From assembly GCA_018063485.1 (NCBI GenBank), contig JAGPBG010000154.1:1-6004 (forward strand): DNA of 6,004 bases, in the 5' to 3' direction. This document shows positions 1 to 6,004 of the stretch, in pieces. Numbering within the stretch: the first letter of the stretch is position 1; each line of letters begins with the position of its first letter. The notes under the pieces are model-generated. The model made no database searches. It was not told where the DNA came from and saw only the letters and a program-made list of their open reading frames with translations. The DNA is from Cypionkella sp. (GTDB lineage: Bacteria > Pseudomonadota > Alphaproteobacteria > Rhodobacterales > Rhodobacteraceae). A program made the translations under genes and the position numbers.

Positions 1-452
1 TCTATGTGTCGATGAATATCGGGGTGTTTGCGTTCATCCTGTCGATTGAACGCGATGGCCGACCGGCCTCGGATATCGCCAGTTTCAACATGCTGTCCAA
101 GCGTGAGCCGCTCAAGGCGCTGGGGATGCTGGTGTTGCTGTTCAGCCTTGCCGGAGTGCCGCCCTTGTTGGGCTTTTTCGGGAAGTTCTACGTGCTGAAA
201 GCGGCATATGATGCGGATATGGCCTGGCTGGCGCTGGCTGGCGTGATCGCCTCGGTGATCGGGGCATTTTACTATCTGCGCATCGTTTACTATATGTATT
301 TCGGCGAAAAGACCGAAGGGGTTGCCAATCCGATGTCACCGGTCCTTTGGGTGATGTTCGTTGCGGCCTCGGCGGTGATGCTGCTTGGGGTGATCAACCT
401 GTTTGGCATCGAAACCCCGGCCTTGGCTGCGGCCCAAGCCCTTGTCGGCTAA
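1..452 (+). CDS. nuoN: NADH-quinone oxidoreductase subunit N, C-terminal part (5' end outside window)
   Basis: Membrane subunit of respiratory complex I, one of the antiporter-like subunits (with NuoL and NuoM) that couple NADH:quinone electron transfer to proton pumping in the inner membrane. The reading frame is open from the window edge (first full codon at 3) to TAA at 450-452, so about 149 C-terminal residues of a protein usually near 480 aa are visible. Family marks are the cytoplasmic-loop sequence around RDGRP, the strongly conserved FSLAGVPPLLGFFGKFYV stretch, and FYYLRIVYYMYF. Hydrophobic segments lie at about nt 120-195, 215-300 and 335-400, as expected for the last transmembrane helices. 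The GTG at 6 is an internal codon, not a start. The gene is the last nuo gene seen here, and birA begins inside its 3' end, which suggests that the downstream genes ride on the nuo transcript. Identification is by remembered family sequence; the fit is strong. Confidence 0.96.
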   Translation, partial: YVSMNIGVFAFILSIERDGRPASDIASFNMLSKREPLKALGMLVLLFSLAGVPPLLGFFGKFYVLKAAYDADMAWLALAGVIASVIGAFYYLRIVYYMYFGEKTEGVANPMSPVLWVMFVAASAVMLLGVINLFGIETPALAAAQALVG

Positions 453-1197
453 TCTCTGGCCCAAGGATGTGGCGCGCCATGTCCTTGAAACGGTAGACAG
501 CACCAATGCGCTTGCTTTGCGCAGGGCCCCGTCGCTGGTGGGGCCCGCGTGGTTTTTGGGGCTTGAGCAAACTGCTGGTAAAGGGCGGCGTGCCCGTGCC
601 TGGGCCAGCCCGCGCGGGAATTTCCATGCCTCATTGTTGCTGCACCCGACCGAGCCGGCGGAACAGGTGGCATTGCGCTCGTTTGCCGCCGCACTGGCGC
701 TGCGCGACGCGCTGATTGCCGTCACCGGGCTTACGGTGGGCTGGTCATTGAAATGGCCCAATGACGTTTTGCTGAACGGGGGGAAGTTGGCGGGGATTTT
801 GCTGGAAAGCATCGGGGTGGGGCAAGGCGGGGCGCATCTGGCGATCGGCTTTGGCGTCAACCTGATTTCCGCCCCGCCTTTGGATCAAATCGAAGCTGAG
901 GCCTTGCTGCCGGTGTCTTTGCTGGGTGAAACCGGAGTGCGGATCGCACCCGAAGTGTTTCTGGATGCGCTGGCACCCGCCTATGCCGCTTGGGAAACGG
1001 AGTTTACTTCCAATGGCTTTTCGACACTGCGGAGCGCGTGGCTGGCCGATGCAGCCAGGCTGGGCGAAACCATTCGCGCCCGCAGCGGCACCCAGACACG
1101 CAGCGGTGTGTTCGAAACGATTGATCAATCGGGCAACCTTATCTTGCGCACATCCCAAGGCCCAGTGGTGATTCCCGCCGCAGAGGTCTTTTTCTGA
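442..1197 (+). CDS. birA: Biotin--[acetyl-CoA-carboxylase] ligase, monofunctional (no HTH domain)
   Basis: Activates biotin with ATP to biotinyl-5'-AMP and transfers it to the lysine of biotin carboxyl carrier domains (acetyl-CoA, propionyl-CoA and pyruvate carboxylases), in the cytoplasm. With the TTG start at 442 it is 251 aa. Visible motifs are VDSTNA (about residues 18-23), the biotinyl-AMP loop GKGRRARAW (46-54) followed by SPRGN, KWPNDV (104-109), the catalytic-lysine segment GGKLAGILLES (K115), and IGFGVNL. The protein starts right at the catalytic domain and has no N-terminal winged helix, so it should not repress biotin genes as E. coli BirA does. The start is uncertain. TTG at 442 overlaps nuoN by 11 nt and matches the usual short N-terminus before the VDST motif. 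TTG at 403 would add 13 Pro/Arg-rich residues. GTG at 469 has a purine run too close to be a good ribosome site. coaX follows after 15 nt. Confidence 0.93.
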   Translation: MSANLWPKDVARHVLETVDSTNALALRRAPSLVGPAWFLGLEQTAGKGRRARAWASPRGNFHASLLLHPTEPAEQVALRSFAAALALRDALIAVTGLTVGWSLKWPNDVLLNGGKLAGILLESIGVGQGGAHLAIGFGVNLISAPPLDQIEAEALLPVSLLGETGVRIAPEVFLDALAPAYAAWETEFTSNGFSTLRSAWLADAARLGETIRARSGTQTRSGVFETIDQSGNLILRTSQGPVVIPAAEVFF

Positions 1198-1212
1198 AAA
1201 CGGGGGGCGGAC

Positions 1213-1998
1213 ATGCTTTTGGCCATCGACTGTGGCAATACCAATACGGTGTTTTCAATCTGGAACGGGTCGGGCTTTGTCGCCACCTGGCGCCTTGCCA
1301 CTGATCACAAGCGCACGGCGGATGAATATTACGTCTGGTTGCAATCGCTGATGACGCTGACCAAAACCGAGGCTGATATCTCTGAGGTGATCATCTCGTC
1401 GACCGTACCGCGCGTGGTGTTCAACTTGCGGGTGCTGTGTGACCGCTATTTCGCCTGCCGCCCGCTGGTGGTGGGCAAGGCGGAGTGTGCGCTGCCGGTG
1501 GCCCCGCGCGTAGATGCGGGCGTGACGGTGGGGCCGGACCGTTTGGTCAATACCGTGGGCGGCTTTGATCGCCACGGCGGCGATCTGATCGTGCTCGATT
1601 TCGGCACCGCCACCACCTTTGATGTGGTGGATATCGACGGGGCCTATGTGGGCGGGGTGATTGCGCCGGGGGTCAACCTGTCGCTTGAGGCGCTGCATAT
1701 GGCCGCCGCCGCCCTGCCGCATGTCGATATTTCCAAACCTGCCTTCGCAATCGGCACGAATACGGTGGCCTGTATGCAATCGGGCGTGTATTGGGGCTAT
1801 ATCGGTCTGATCGAGGGCATTGTCCGCGAAGTCCGCCGTGAGCGTGTGCGCCCGATGAAGGTGATCGCGACAGGTGGCCTTGCGTCTTTGTTTGCCCAAG
1901 GCACTGACCTGTTTCATTCCATCGAGGATGACCTGACGATGCACGGTCTGGTTCTGATCCACGATTTCAACAAAGAGATGCAAACGCATGAGCGGTGA
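1213..1998 (+). CDS. coaX: Type III pantothenate kinase
   Basis: Phosphorylates pantothenate with ATP to 4'-phosphopantothenate, the first step of coenzyme A synthesis. The type III enzyme belongs to the ASKHA (actin/hexokinase-like) fold, needs a monovalent cation and is not feedback-inhibited by CoA, unlike E. coli CoaA. The 261 aa length is typical. Motifs seen are the N-terminal phosphate-binding DCGNTNT (D6, G8-N9-T10), GPDR (107-110, with the conserved Asp109 expected at the active site), DFGTATTFD (129-137, second phosphate loop) and GGVIAPG (147-153). The ATG at 1213 is preceded by a G-rich stretch (1202-1210) that can act as a weak ribosome site. The gene sits 15 nt after birA, and its last 11 nt overlap the rnj start, so translation of the two is probably coupled. 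A birA-coaX pair is common in proteobacteria and fits a cofactor-supply role. Confidence 0.96.
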   Translation: MLLAIDCGNTNTVFSIWNGSGFVATWRLATDHKRTADEYYVWLQSLMTLTKTEADISEVIISSTVPRVVFNLRVLCDRYFACRPLVVGKAECALPVAPRVDAGVTVGPDRLVNTVGGFDRHGGDLIVLDFGTATTFDVVDIDGAYVGGVIAPGVNLSLEALHMAAAALPHVDISKPAFAIGTNTVACMQSGVYWGYIGLIEGIVREVRRERVRPMKVIATGGLASLFAQGTDLFHSIEDDLTMHGLVLIHDFNKEMQTHER

Positions 1999-3664
1999 AC
2001 GACTGATCTACCTTCCCTTGGGAGGCGCCGGCGAGATCGGCATGAATGCCTATGTTTACGGATACGGCCCCAAGGGCAAAGAGCGGCTGATATTGGTCGA
2101 TCTGGGTGTGGCCTTCCCTGATATGGACAGCAGCCCCGGTGTTGATCTGATCATGGCCGATATTTCGTGGCTGAGTGACAAACTTGACCGGTTGGAGGCG
2201 ATTTTTATCACCCATGCGCATGAGGACCATATCGGCGCGCTGGCACTGTTGTGGCCCGCGCTGAAAAAGCCGGTCTATACGCGCAAATTTACCGCCACTA
2301 TCGGGCGGTTGAAGTTCGACGAGGCGGGTTTGCCGAAAGACGTGATCACCGTGGTTGAGGCGCGCCCCGCCGTGGTTGAAGCCGGGCCGTTCAAAGTGCA
2401 GTTCGTGCCGGTCAGCCATTCGATCCCGGAAAGCTCGGCGCTGATCATTGATACGCCTGCGGGCCGGATCGTGCATTCGGGTGATTTCAAGCGCGACGCC
2501 AACCCCATCGTGGGCGAGGCCTGGGACGATGCGCTGATGGAGGGGATTGCCGCAGAGCGCCCGGTCAAGGCGCTGATGTGCGATTCGACCAACGTGTTTT
2601 CGACCCATGCGGGCCGCTCGGAATCGACGCTGAAGGCGCCGATTGCCGAATTGATCTCCAGCGCGGGCGGGATGGTGGTGGCGACGACCTTTGCGTCAAA
2701 TGTCGCCCGTCTGAAAACGCTGGCCGAGGCTGGGGTTGCAGCAGGGCGCACCATTTGCCTGTTGGGCCGCGCGATGAAGCGGATGGTTTCTGCGGCACAA
2801 GAATCGGGCGTTCTGACCGATTTTCCGCGCACGGTGACTCCCGAAGAGGCGTTGGAAATTCCGCGCAAAAGCCTGATGCTGATCGTGACCGGATCGCAGG
2901 GCGAGCGCCGCGCCGCTTCGGCGCAGCTAAGCCGGGGAAAATATCTGGGGATGGAGATGAAAGAGGGCGATATGTTCCTGTTTTCGTCGAAAACCATTCC
3001 TGGCAATGAGCGTGGCGTTTTGGCAGTTGTGAACGCCTTTTCGGAAATTGGCGTCGATATCGTCGATGACAATGACGGGCTTTATCACGTCTCGGGCCAT
3101 GCCAACCGCCCCGATCTCGAACATGCGCACCGCCTGTTCCTGCCCGATATGCTGCTGCCAATGCACGGCGAACACCGCCATCTGCGCGAGCATGTGCGCA
3201 TTGCGCATGAGGCCGGGATCGCGGCGGCGGTCGCCACCAATGGTATGATGATGGATATCACTGGCGATGTGCCGGTGGTGGCCGAACGGATCGAGGCCGG
3301 GCGGACCTATCTGGATGGTTCGGTGCTGATCGGGTCGATGGACGGGGTGGTGCGCAACCGGATACGGATGGCATTGAACGGTCTGGTGATGGTGACGGCA
3401 CTGCTGGATGAAAACGATCAGCCCCTGGGCGAGGCATGGGTCGAGTTGATGGGACTGCCGGGCAAGGGCAAAGGGGACCGGGCTTTGGCCGATACGCTTG
3501 AGACGGAACTGTCGGAGTTTCTGGACCGGGCCGAGCCGAAGCTGCTGCGCGCCGATGACAAGCTGGAAGAAGCGCTGCGCCGTGTGGTGCGGCAAGTGGC
3601 GATGGAAGAGATCGGCAAAAAGCCAGAGGTGGTGGTTGTGGTCAGCCGGTTGTCGGCGGAATAA
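1988..3664 (+). CDS. rnj: Ribonuclease J
   Basis: Metallo-beta-lactamase/beta-CASP ribonuclease that degrades and trims RNA as a 5'->3' exonuclease (some members also cut internally), preferring 5'-monophosphate ends. In alphaproteobacteria it works beside RNase E, for example in rRNA 5' maturation. It is 558 aa, normal for the family. Zinc-binding and catalytic marks are HAHEDH (76-81), H144 in the SHSIPES segment, and HSGDFK (163-168; His163, Asp166). The beta-CASP region carries DSTN (199-202) and GSQGE (302-306). SGHA (369-372) and MHGEHRHL (392-399) complete the lactamase core. About residues 448-558 form the C-terminal domain used for dimer contacts in the family. The ATG at 1988 has AAAGAG at 1972-1977 as ribosome site and overlaps coaX by 11 nt. 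It is the last gene of the + strand run and ends 33 nt before a strong terminator. All key residues are present, so it should be active. Confidence 0.97.
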   Translation: MSGERLIYLPLGGAGEIGMNAYVYGYGPKGKERLILVDLGVAFPDMDSSPGVDLIMADISWLSDKLDRLEAIFITHAHEDHIGALALLWPALKKPVYTRKFTATIGRLKFDEAGLPKDVITVVEARPAVVEAGPFKVQFVPVSHSIPESSALIIDTPAGRIVHSGDFKRDANPIVGEAWDDALMEGIAAERPVKALMCDSTNVFSTHAGRSESTLKAPIAELISSAGGMVVATTFASNVARLKTLAEAGVAAGRTICLLGRAMKRMVSAAQESGVLTDFPRTVTPEEALEIPRKSLMLIVTGSQGERRAASAQLSRGKYLGMEMKEGDMFLFSSKTIPGNERGVLAVVNAFSEIGVDIVDDNDGLYHVSGHANRPDLEHAHRLFLPDMLLPMHGEHRHLREHVRIAHEAGIAAAVATNGMMMDITGDVPVVAERIEAGRTYLDGSVLIGSMDGVVRNRIRMALNGLVMVTALLDENDQPLGEAWVELMGLPGKGKGDRALADTLETELSEFLDRAEPKLLRADDKLEEALRRVVRQVAMEEIGKKPEVVVVVSRLSAE

Positions 3665-3697
3665 TCCGGCCAACTCCGCCCAGCCTGCTCCGCAATG

Positions 3698-3728
3698 AAA
3701 AAGGCCTCGCAGATTGCGAGGCCTTTTT
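3698..3728. terminator. Bidirectional intrinsic terminator between rnj and rhlE
   Basis: A perfect inverted repeat: arm AAAAAGGCCTCGC at 3698-3710, 5-nt loop at 3711-3715, arm GCGAGGCCTTTTT at 3716-3728. The GC-rich inner stem of 8 bp is extended by five A:T pairs, so each strand reads GC stem then five T. It begins 33 nt after the rnj stop and 4 nt after the rhlE stop on the other strand, so one element can end both convergent transcripts. Confidence 0.93.
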
Positions 3729-3732
3729 GGTT

Positions 3733-5355
3733 TCAGCTATCGGCCTCTTCGCTGCCGGTTGGATCAATGTCCGCGGTCTCATCTGCGGTTTCGGGCGCGG
3801 AGTCGCTGATCTTGAAGCTGCGCAAGATGAAATCGGGGACATGGTCGCCCAAGCCCACCACGCCATGATCCCCCCGGCGGTGATCGTCTCTGCGGTGATC
3901 ATCGCGACGATGCTCCTCACGCGGGGCACGTCGGTCGTCGCGTTCAGCGGGTGCGCTGCGGTCGTCGCGGCGCGGCTCTCTGCGGCGGTCGTCGTCATGA
4001 CGAACATCTTCCCGGCGCGGGGCGGCGGCCACGTCTTCGACAGTGGCAACGGGTTCAACCACGGCAGCTTCGGGTTTTTCGGCGCGCGGAGCCCGGCTGC
4101 GACTGCGCGGGCTGCGTTCGGTCTTTTCGGACACCGGCCGTTCACGCTCTGGCTTGCCACGGGGTGAGCGGGCACGGTCGGGATTGTCGGAGGCACCGTC
4201 CAATGCGCCCTCGGGCATCTCGCCGCGCGGGATCGGCTGTTTCACCAGATTCTCAATGGCATTGATGTATTTGTCATCCGAGGGCACGGCGATGGTATAG
4301 GCCTTGCCCAGACGGCCCGCGCGCCCGGTGCGGCCGATGCGGTGAACGTAATCCTCGGGATGCGAGGGGGTGTCAAAGTTGAACACATGGCTGACGGCGG
4401 GAATATCAAGCCCGCGTGCGGCCACATCCGAGGCCACCAACAGATGGACCGAGCCATCGCGGAAACCGTCCAGTGTTTTGGTGCGTACTGATTGATCAAG
4501 GTCGCCGTGAATGGGCGAGGCGTTGAAACCGTGAGCTTTCAGTGATTTCGCCACCACATCCACATCCATCTTGCGGTTGCAGAAGATGATTGCGTTGGTG
4601 CAGGACGCGCCCTCCGCCTTGATGATCGCACGCAGAACCGCACGCTTTTCGGCAAAGCTCTTGTCTTTGCGCGTCGGCGTGAACTGGATCAGCTTTTGCT
4701 CGATGGTGGTCGAGGCGGTAGCTTGGCGGGCCACCTCGATCTTGACCGCACCGGTGAGGAAGGTGTTGGTGATCCTCTCGATTTCCGGTGCCATTGTCGC
4801 GGAATAGAAGAAGGTCTGGCGAGTGAAGGGGGTCAGGCTGAAAATGCGCTCGATATCAGGGATGAAACCCATATCCAGCATCCGGTCAGCCTCGTCGACC
4901 ACCATGATCTGCACGCCGGTCAGCAACAGTTTACCACGCTCGTGGTGATCCAGCAGGCGGCCGGGGGTGGCGATCAGCACGTCAACGCCACGGTCAATCA
5001 GCTTATCCTGTTCACCGAATGACACGCCGCCGATCAAGAGCGCCTTGGTCAGCTTGGTATATTTGGCATAGGTTTCAAAGTTTTCGGCCACTTGCGCGGC
5101 CAATTCACGCGTCGGGGCGAGCACCAGTGAGCGCGGCATCCGGGCCTTGGCACGACCTTTGCCCAAAAGGGTGATCATCGGCAGCACGAAGCTGGCGGTT
5201 TTACCGGTGCCGGTTTGCGCGATTCCCAACACGTCTTTGCCTTGCAAAGCATGCGGGATGGCTTGGGCCTGAATCGGGGTAGGGGTTTCGTAGCCGGCTT
5301 CGGCCACCGCTTGTAACACGCGGGGATCCAGCGCGAGGTCAGAAAATTTGGTCAT
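3733..5355 (-). CDS. rhlE: DEAD-box ATP-dependent RNA helicase, RhlE type, with long charged C-terminal tail
   Basis: Unwinds short RNA duplexes and remodels RNA-protein complexes using ATP. RhlE-type enzymes act in ribosome assembly, mRNA decay and often cold adaptation. It is 540 aa. All helicase motifs are intact: Q motif PTPIQ (25-29), I AQTGTGKT (46-53), Ia PTRELA (81-86), Ib TPGR (130-133), II DEAD (154-157), III SAT (185-187), IV IIFCNRK, V RGLDIP (314-319), VI HRIGRTGRAG (338-347). From about 380 a tail of 160 residues follows. It is rich in Arg, Asp, Glu and Pro, probably disordered, with RRDDH repeats at 482-497, then a less charged stretch GLGDHVPDFILRSF (501-514) and an acidic end. 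The ATG at 5355 is chosen because AGGA at 5361-5364 lies 5 nt upstream and the helicase core starts at once (MTKFSDL). ATG at 5388, in frame, has no ribosome site. Assignment to RhlE rather than another DEAD-box subgroup rests on the short core and tail type. Confidence 0.94.
   Translation of the reverse strand: MTKFSDLALDPRVLQAVAEAGYETPTPIQAQAIPHALQGKDVLGIAQTGTGKTASFVLPMITLLGKGRAKARMPRSLVLAPTRELAAQVAENFETYAKYTKLTKALLIGGVSFGEQDKLIDRGVDVLIATPGRLLDHHERGKLLLTGVQIMVVDEADRMLDMGFIPDIERIFSLTPFTRQTFFYSATMAPEIERITNTFLTGAVKIEVARQATASTTIEQKLIQFTPTRKDKSFAEKRAVLRAIIKAEGASCTNAIIFCNRKMDVDVVAKSLKAHGFNASPIHGDLDQSVRTKTLDGFRDGSVHLLVASDVAARGLDIPAVSHVFNFDTPSHPEDYVHRIGRTGRAGRLGKAYTIAVPSDDKYINAIENLVKQPIPRGEMPEGALDGASDNPDRARSPRGKPERERPVSEKTERSPRSRSRAPRAEKPEAAVVEPVATVEDVAAAPRREDVRHDDDRRREPRRDDRSAPAERDDRRAPREEHRRDDHRRDDHRRGDHGVVGLGDHVPDFILRSFKISDSAPETADETADIDPTGSEEADS
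3865..3912 (-). repeat. 15-nt tandem repeat coding RRDDH units in the RhlE tail
   Basis: Within rhlE, codons 482-497 read HRRDDH-RRDDH-RRGDH: a five-residue unit present three times, the last with Gly for Asp. At the DNA level the period is 15 nt (compare 3878-3892 with 3893-3907, both beginning CGGTGATC on the + strand), but synonymous differences show that the copies are not fresh duplications. The peptide is strongly charged and likely binds RNA or phases with partners; that is inference. Confidence 0.7.
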
Positions 5356-5435
5356 GTGCGTCCTGAAAATGCGGGGGTCGGTCCGCATGGAAATAAGGGA
5401 CGCTGCATTTCCGGGCGTCCCGGCGTCTGGGCCAT
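5352..5435 (-). CDS. Possible leader peptide (uORF) of rhlE, 27 codons
   Basis: A short reading frame in the rhlE leader: ATG at 5435-5433, 27 sense codons, TGA at 5354-5352. The stop shares ATGA with the rhlE start, the arrangement used for translational coupling. AGGG at 5444-5441 lies 5 nt before its ATG and could be a ribosome site, but it would be partly buried in the small stem at 5429-5443. The peptide is rich in Pro, Gly and Arg and resembles no family I know. It could be a chance frame: in GC-rich DNA a 27-codon run without stop is common. Conservation in related genomes would decide. Confidence 0.22.
   Translation of the reverse strand: MAQTPGRPEMQRPLFPCGPTPAFSGRT
5361..5364 (-). 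promoter_or_regulatory. Ribosome binding site of rhlE
   Basis: AGGA on the - strand, 5 nt before the ATG at 5355. It decides the start against the in-frame ATG at 5388, whose upstream bases are pyrimidine-rich. Confidence 0.7.
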
Positions 5436-5443
5436 CAAGGCCC
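5397..5443 (-). promoter_or_regulatory. Structured 5' leader of rhlE with alternative stems
   Basis: Three inverted repeats lie between the likely promoter and the rhlE start. Stem A: 5429-5433 with 5439-5443 (GGGCC/GGCCC, 5-nt loop). Stem B: 5411-5415 with 5419-5423 (CCGGG/CCCGG, 3-nt loop). Stem C: 5397-5403 with 5415-5421 (GGGACGC/GCGTCCC, 11-nt loop). B and C share bases 5415 and 5419-5421 and cannot form together. This could modulate helicase expression, since leaders of cold-related RNA helicases are often structured; no function is shown by sequence alone. Confidence 0.35.
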
Positions 5444-5449
5444 TGCGTC

Positions 5450-5478
5450 GCGATAGCCGAAATTGCCGGTAGGGTCAA
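5450..5478 (-). promoter_or_regulatory. Likely sigma-70 promoter of rhlE
   Basis: On the - strand TTGACC (5478-5473; five of six to the -35 consensus) is followed after exactly 17 nt by TATCGC (5455-5450; first three bases of the -10 consensus). Alphaproteobacterial -10 boxes are often weak in the second half. Predicted start of transcription is near 5444, giving a leader of about 90 nt. It lies just downstream of the ALDH hairpin, which fits an independent transcription unit. Confidence 0.5.
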
Positions 5479-5486
5479 GAAGTTGG

Positions 5487-5517
5487 GCGGAAAGAGGCTG
5501 GTTTTGCCTCTTTCCGC
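5487..5517 (-). terminator. Hairpin after the aldehyde dehydrogenase gene
   Basis: A perfect 12-bp inverted repeat GCGGAAAGAGGC (5487-5498) / GCCTCTTTCCGC (5506-5517) with a 7-nt loop, starting 8 nt after the ALDH stop. Its position says ALDH 3' end. On the - strand the stem is not followed by a T run, only by CCAACTTCTT; the T run (5522-5526) is on the + strand side. It may be a weak terminator, an RNA 3'-end stabiliser, or a stop for + strand read-through. Confidence 0.6.
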
Positions 5518-5525
5518 AGCATTTT

Positions 5526-6004
5526 TCAGCCGATATCGAAGGTGACGCCCTGCGCCAGCGGCAGGCTGGTGCCGTAATTGATCGTATTGGTGGCGCGCCG
5601 CATATAGGCTTTCCACGCGTCCGACCCACTTTCACGCCCGCCGCCGGTTTCCTTTTCACCGCCGAAAGCGCCGCCGATTTCCGCGCCAGAAGGCCCGATG
5701 TTCACGTTGGCAATGCCACAATCCGATCCTGCGGCAGACAGAAAGCGTTCCGCCTCACGCAGATCAGTGGTGAAAATCGACGAGGACAGGCCTTGCGGCA
5801 CATCATTGTGCATCTCAAGAACCTCGGCGAAGTCTTTGTAACGCATGACATAAAGGATCGGCGCAAAGGTTTCGTGTGCCACCGGACCGCATTGCGACGG
5901 CATCTCGACCAGTGCCGGATGGGCGTAGACACCGCCAAGACCGGTCACCGGCTCACCGCCATGCACTTTGCCACCTTCGGCACGGGCCTGATCCAGCGCG
6001 CGGG
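5526..6004 (-). CDS. amaB: ALDH7-family aldehyde dehydrogenase (aminoadipate-semialdehyde / piperideine-6-carboxylate dehydrogenase), C-terminal part
   Basis: NAD-dependent dehydrogenase. The antiquitin group (ALDH7A1; AmaB/Pcd in bacteria) oxidises alpha-aminoadipate semialdehyde, in equilibrium with piperideine-6-carboxylate, to alpha-aminoadipate in lysine breakdown. The frame is open from the right edge to TGA at 5528-5526, so about 158 C-terminal residues of a protein usually near 500 aa are visible; the catalytic Cys lies outside. Seen are [10 protein letters not shown] (the Glu that contacts the nicotinamide ribose), the [12 protein letters not shown] segment, and the long ALDH7 signature [44 protein letters not shown], close to the vertebrate antiquitin sequence as I remember it. 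GTG at 5966 is internal, since the frame continues to the edge. The gene runs in the same direction as rhlE but is separated from it by a hairpin and a promoter. The exact substrate is inferred from family only. Confidence 0.9.
   Translation of the reverse strand, partial: RALDQARAEGGKVHGGEPVTGLGGVYAHPALVEMPSQCGPVAHETFAPILYVMRYKDFAEVLEMHNDVPQGLSSSIFTTDLREAERFLSAAGSDCGIANVNIGPSGAEIGGAFGGEKETGGGRESGSDAWKAYMRRATNTINYGTSLPLAQGVTFDIG

Noticed and set aside
1255..1989. 244-codon open frame antisense to coaX
   Set aside because: Every motif of CoaX is intact on the + strand. The antisense product is His/Arg-rich with no recognisable domain, typical of a codon-bias shadow.
1967..3673. Several long antisense frames across rnj (1967-2608, 2275-3072, 2565-3161, 2927-3673)
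   Set aside because: They overlap one another in different frames, have no ribosome sites or known domains, and lie opposite a complete RNase J.
3865..3912. Short periodic repeats considered as a CRISPR-like or regulatory array
   Set aside because: The 15-nt period is in frame with rhlE codons and explained by RRDDH protein repeats; there are no spacers.
3727..4167. 146-codon + strand frame opposite the RhlE tail
   Set aside because: It begins inside the terminator region and mirrors the repetitive Arg/Asp tail codons; the hydrophobic look comes from reading Arg and Asp codons backwards.
5356..5616. N-terminal extension of the RhlE frame back to 5616 or to the ATG at 5388
   Set aside because: The extension runs through the promoter, the hairpin and the 3' end of the ALDH gene, has no helicase homology, and AGGA sits exactly before the ATG at 5355.
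1..6004. Mobile element, prophage or defence island
   Set aside because: No transposase, integrase, terminal inverted repeats or target duplication. All genes are core housekeeping types with even composition.

Overview
The window is ordinary alphaproteobacterial chromosome, most likely Rhodobacterales (Rhodobacter/Roseobacter type). Three things point there: the high-GC coding style, the gene order nuoN-birA-coaX-rnj, and the protein sequences themselves, including a BirA with no DNA-binding domain, a type III pantothenate kinase, an RNase J in a Gram-negative, and an RhlE with a long Arg/Asp-rich tail. I see no transposase, integrase, CRISPR array, tRNA or rRNA, phage gene or sharp composition break.

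Left part (1-3664, + strand): a tightly packed gene run. It starts with the C-terminal part of NuoN (complex I). Next come BirA (biotin-protein ligase), whose probable TTG start lies inside nuoN; CoaX (first step of CoA synthesis), 15 nt further on; and RNase J (rnj), whose start overlaps the end of coaX by 11 nt. The spacing suggests one transcript, the tail of a nuo operon, linking respiration, biotin and CoA cofactor supply, and RNA turnover. No promoter is obvious inside the run.

Middle (3665-3732): a short convergent gap holding a perfect 13-bp stem. It has A-rich and T-rich flanks and can serve as terminator for rnj on + and for the helicase gene on -.

Right part (3733-6004, - strand): a DEAD-box RNA helicase (RhlE type, 540 aa), preceded by a leader of about 90 nt with its own likely sigma-70 promoter. 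The leader contains two mutually exclusive stems and a 27-codon upstream reading frame whose stop overlaps the helicase start. Further right, and upstream in the transcription sense, is the C-terminal part of an ALDH7-type aldehyde dehydrogenase (lysine catabolism, AmaB/antiquitin group), cut by the window edge. A hairpin follows its stop codon.

The two central genes, RNase J and RhlE, both act on RNA and face each other across a shared terminator. I did not find a convincing new system. The least explained pieces are the rhlE leader and the repetitive, charged C-terminal tail of RhlE.
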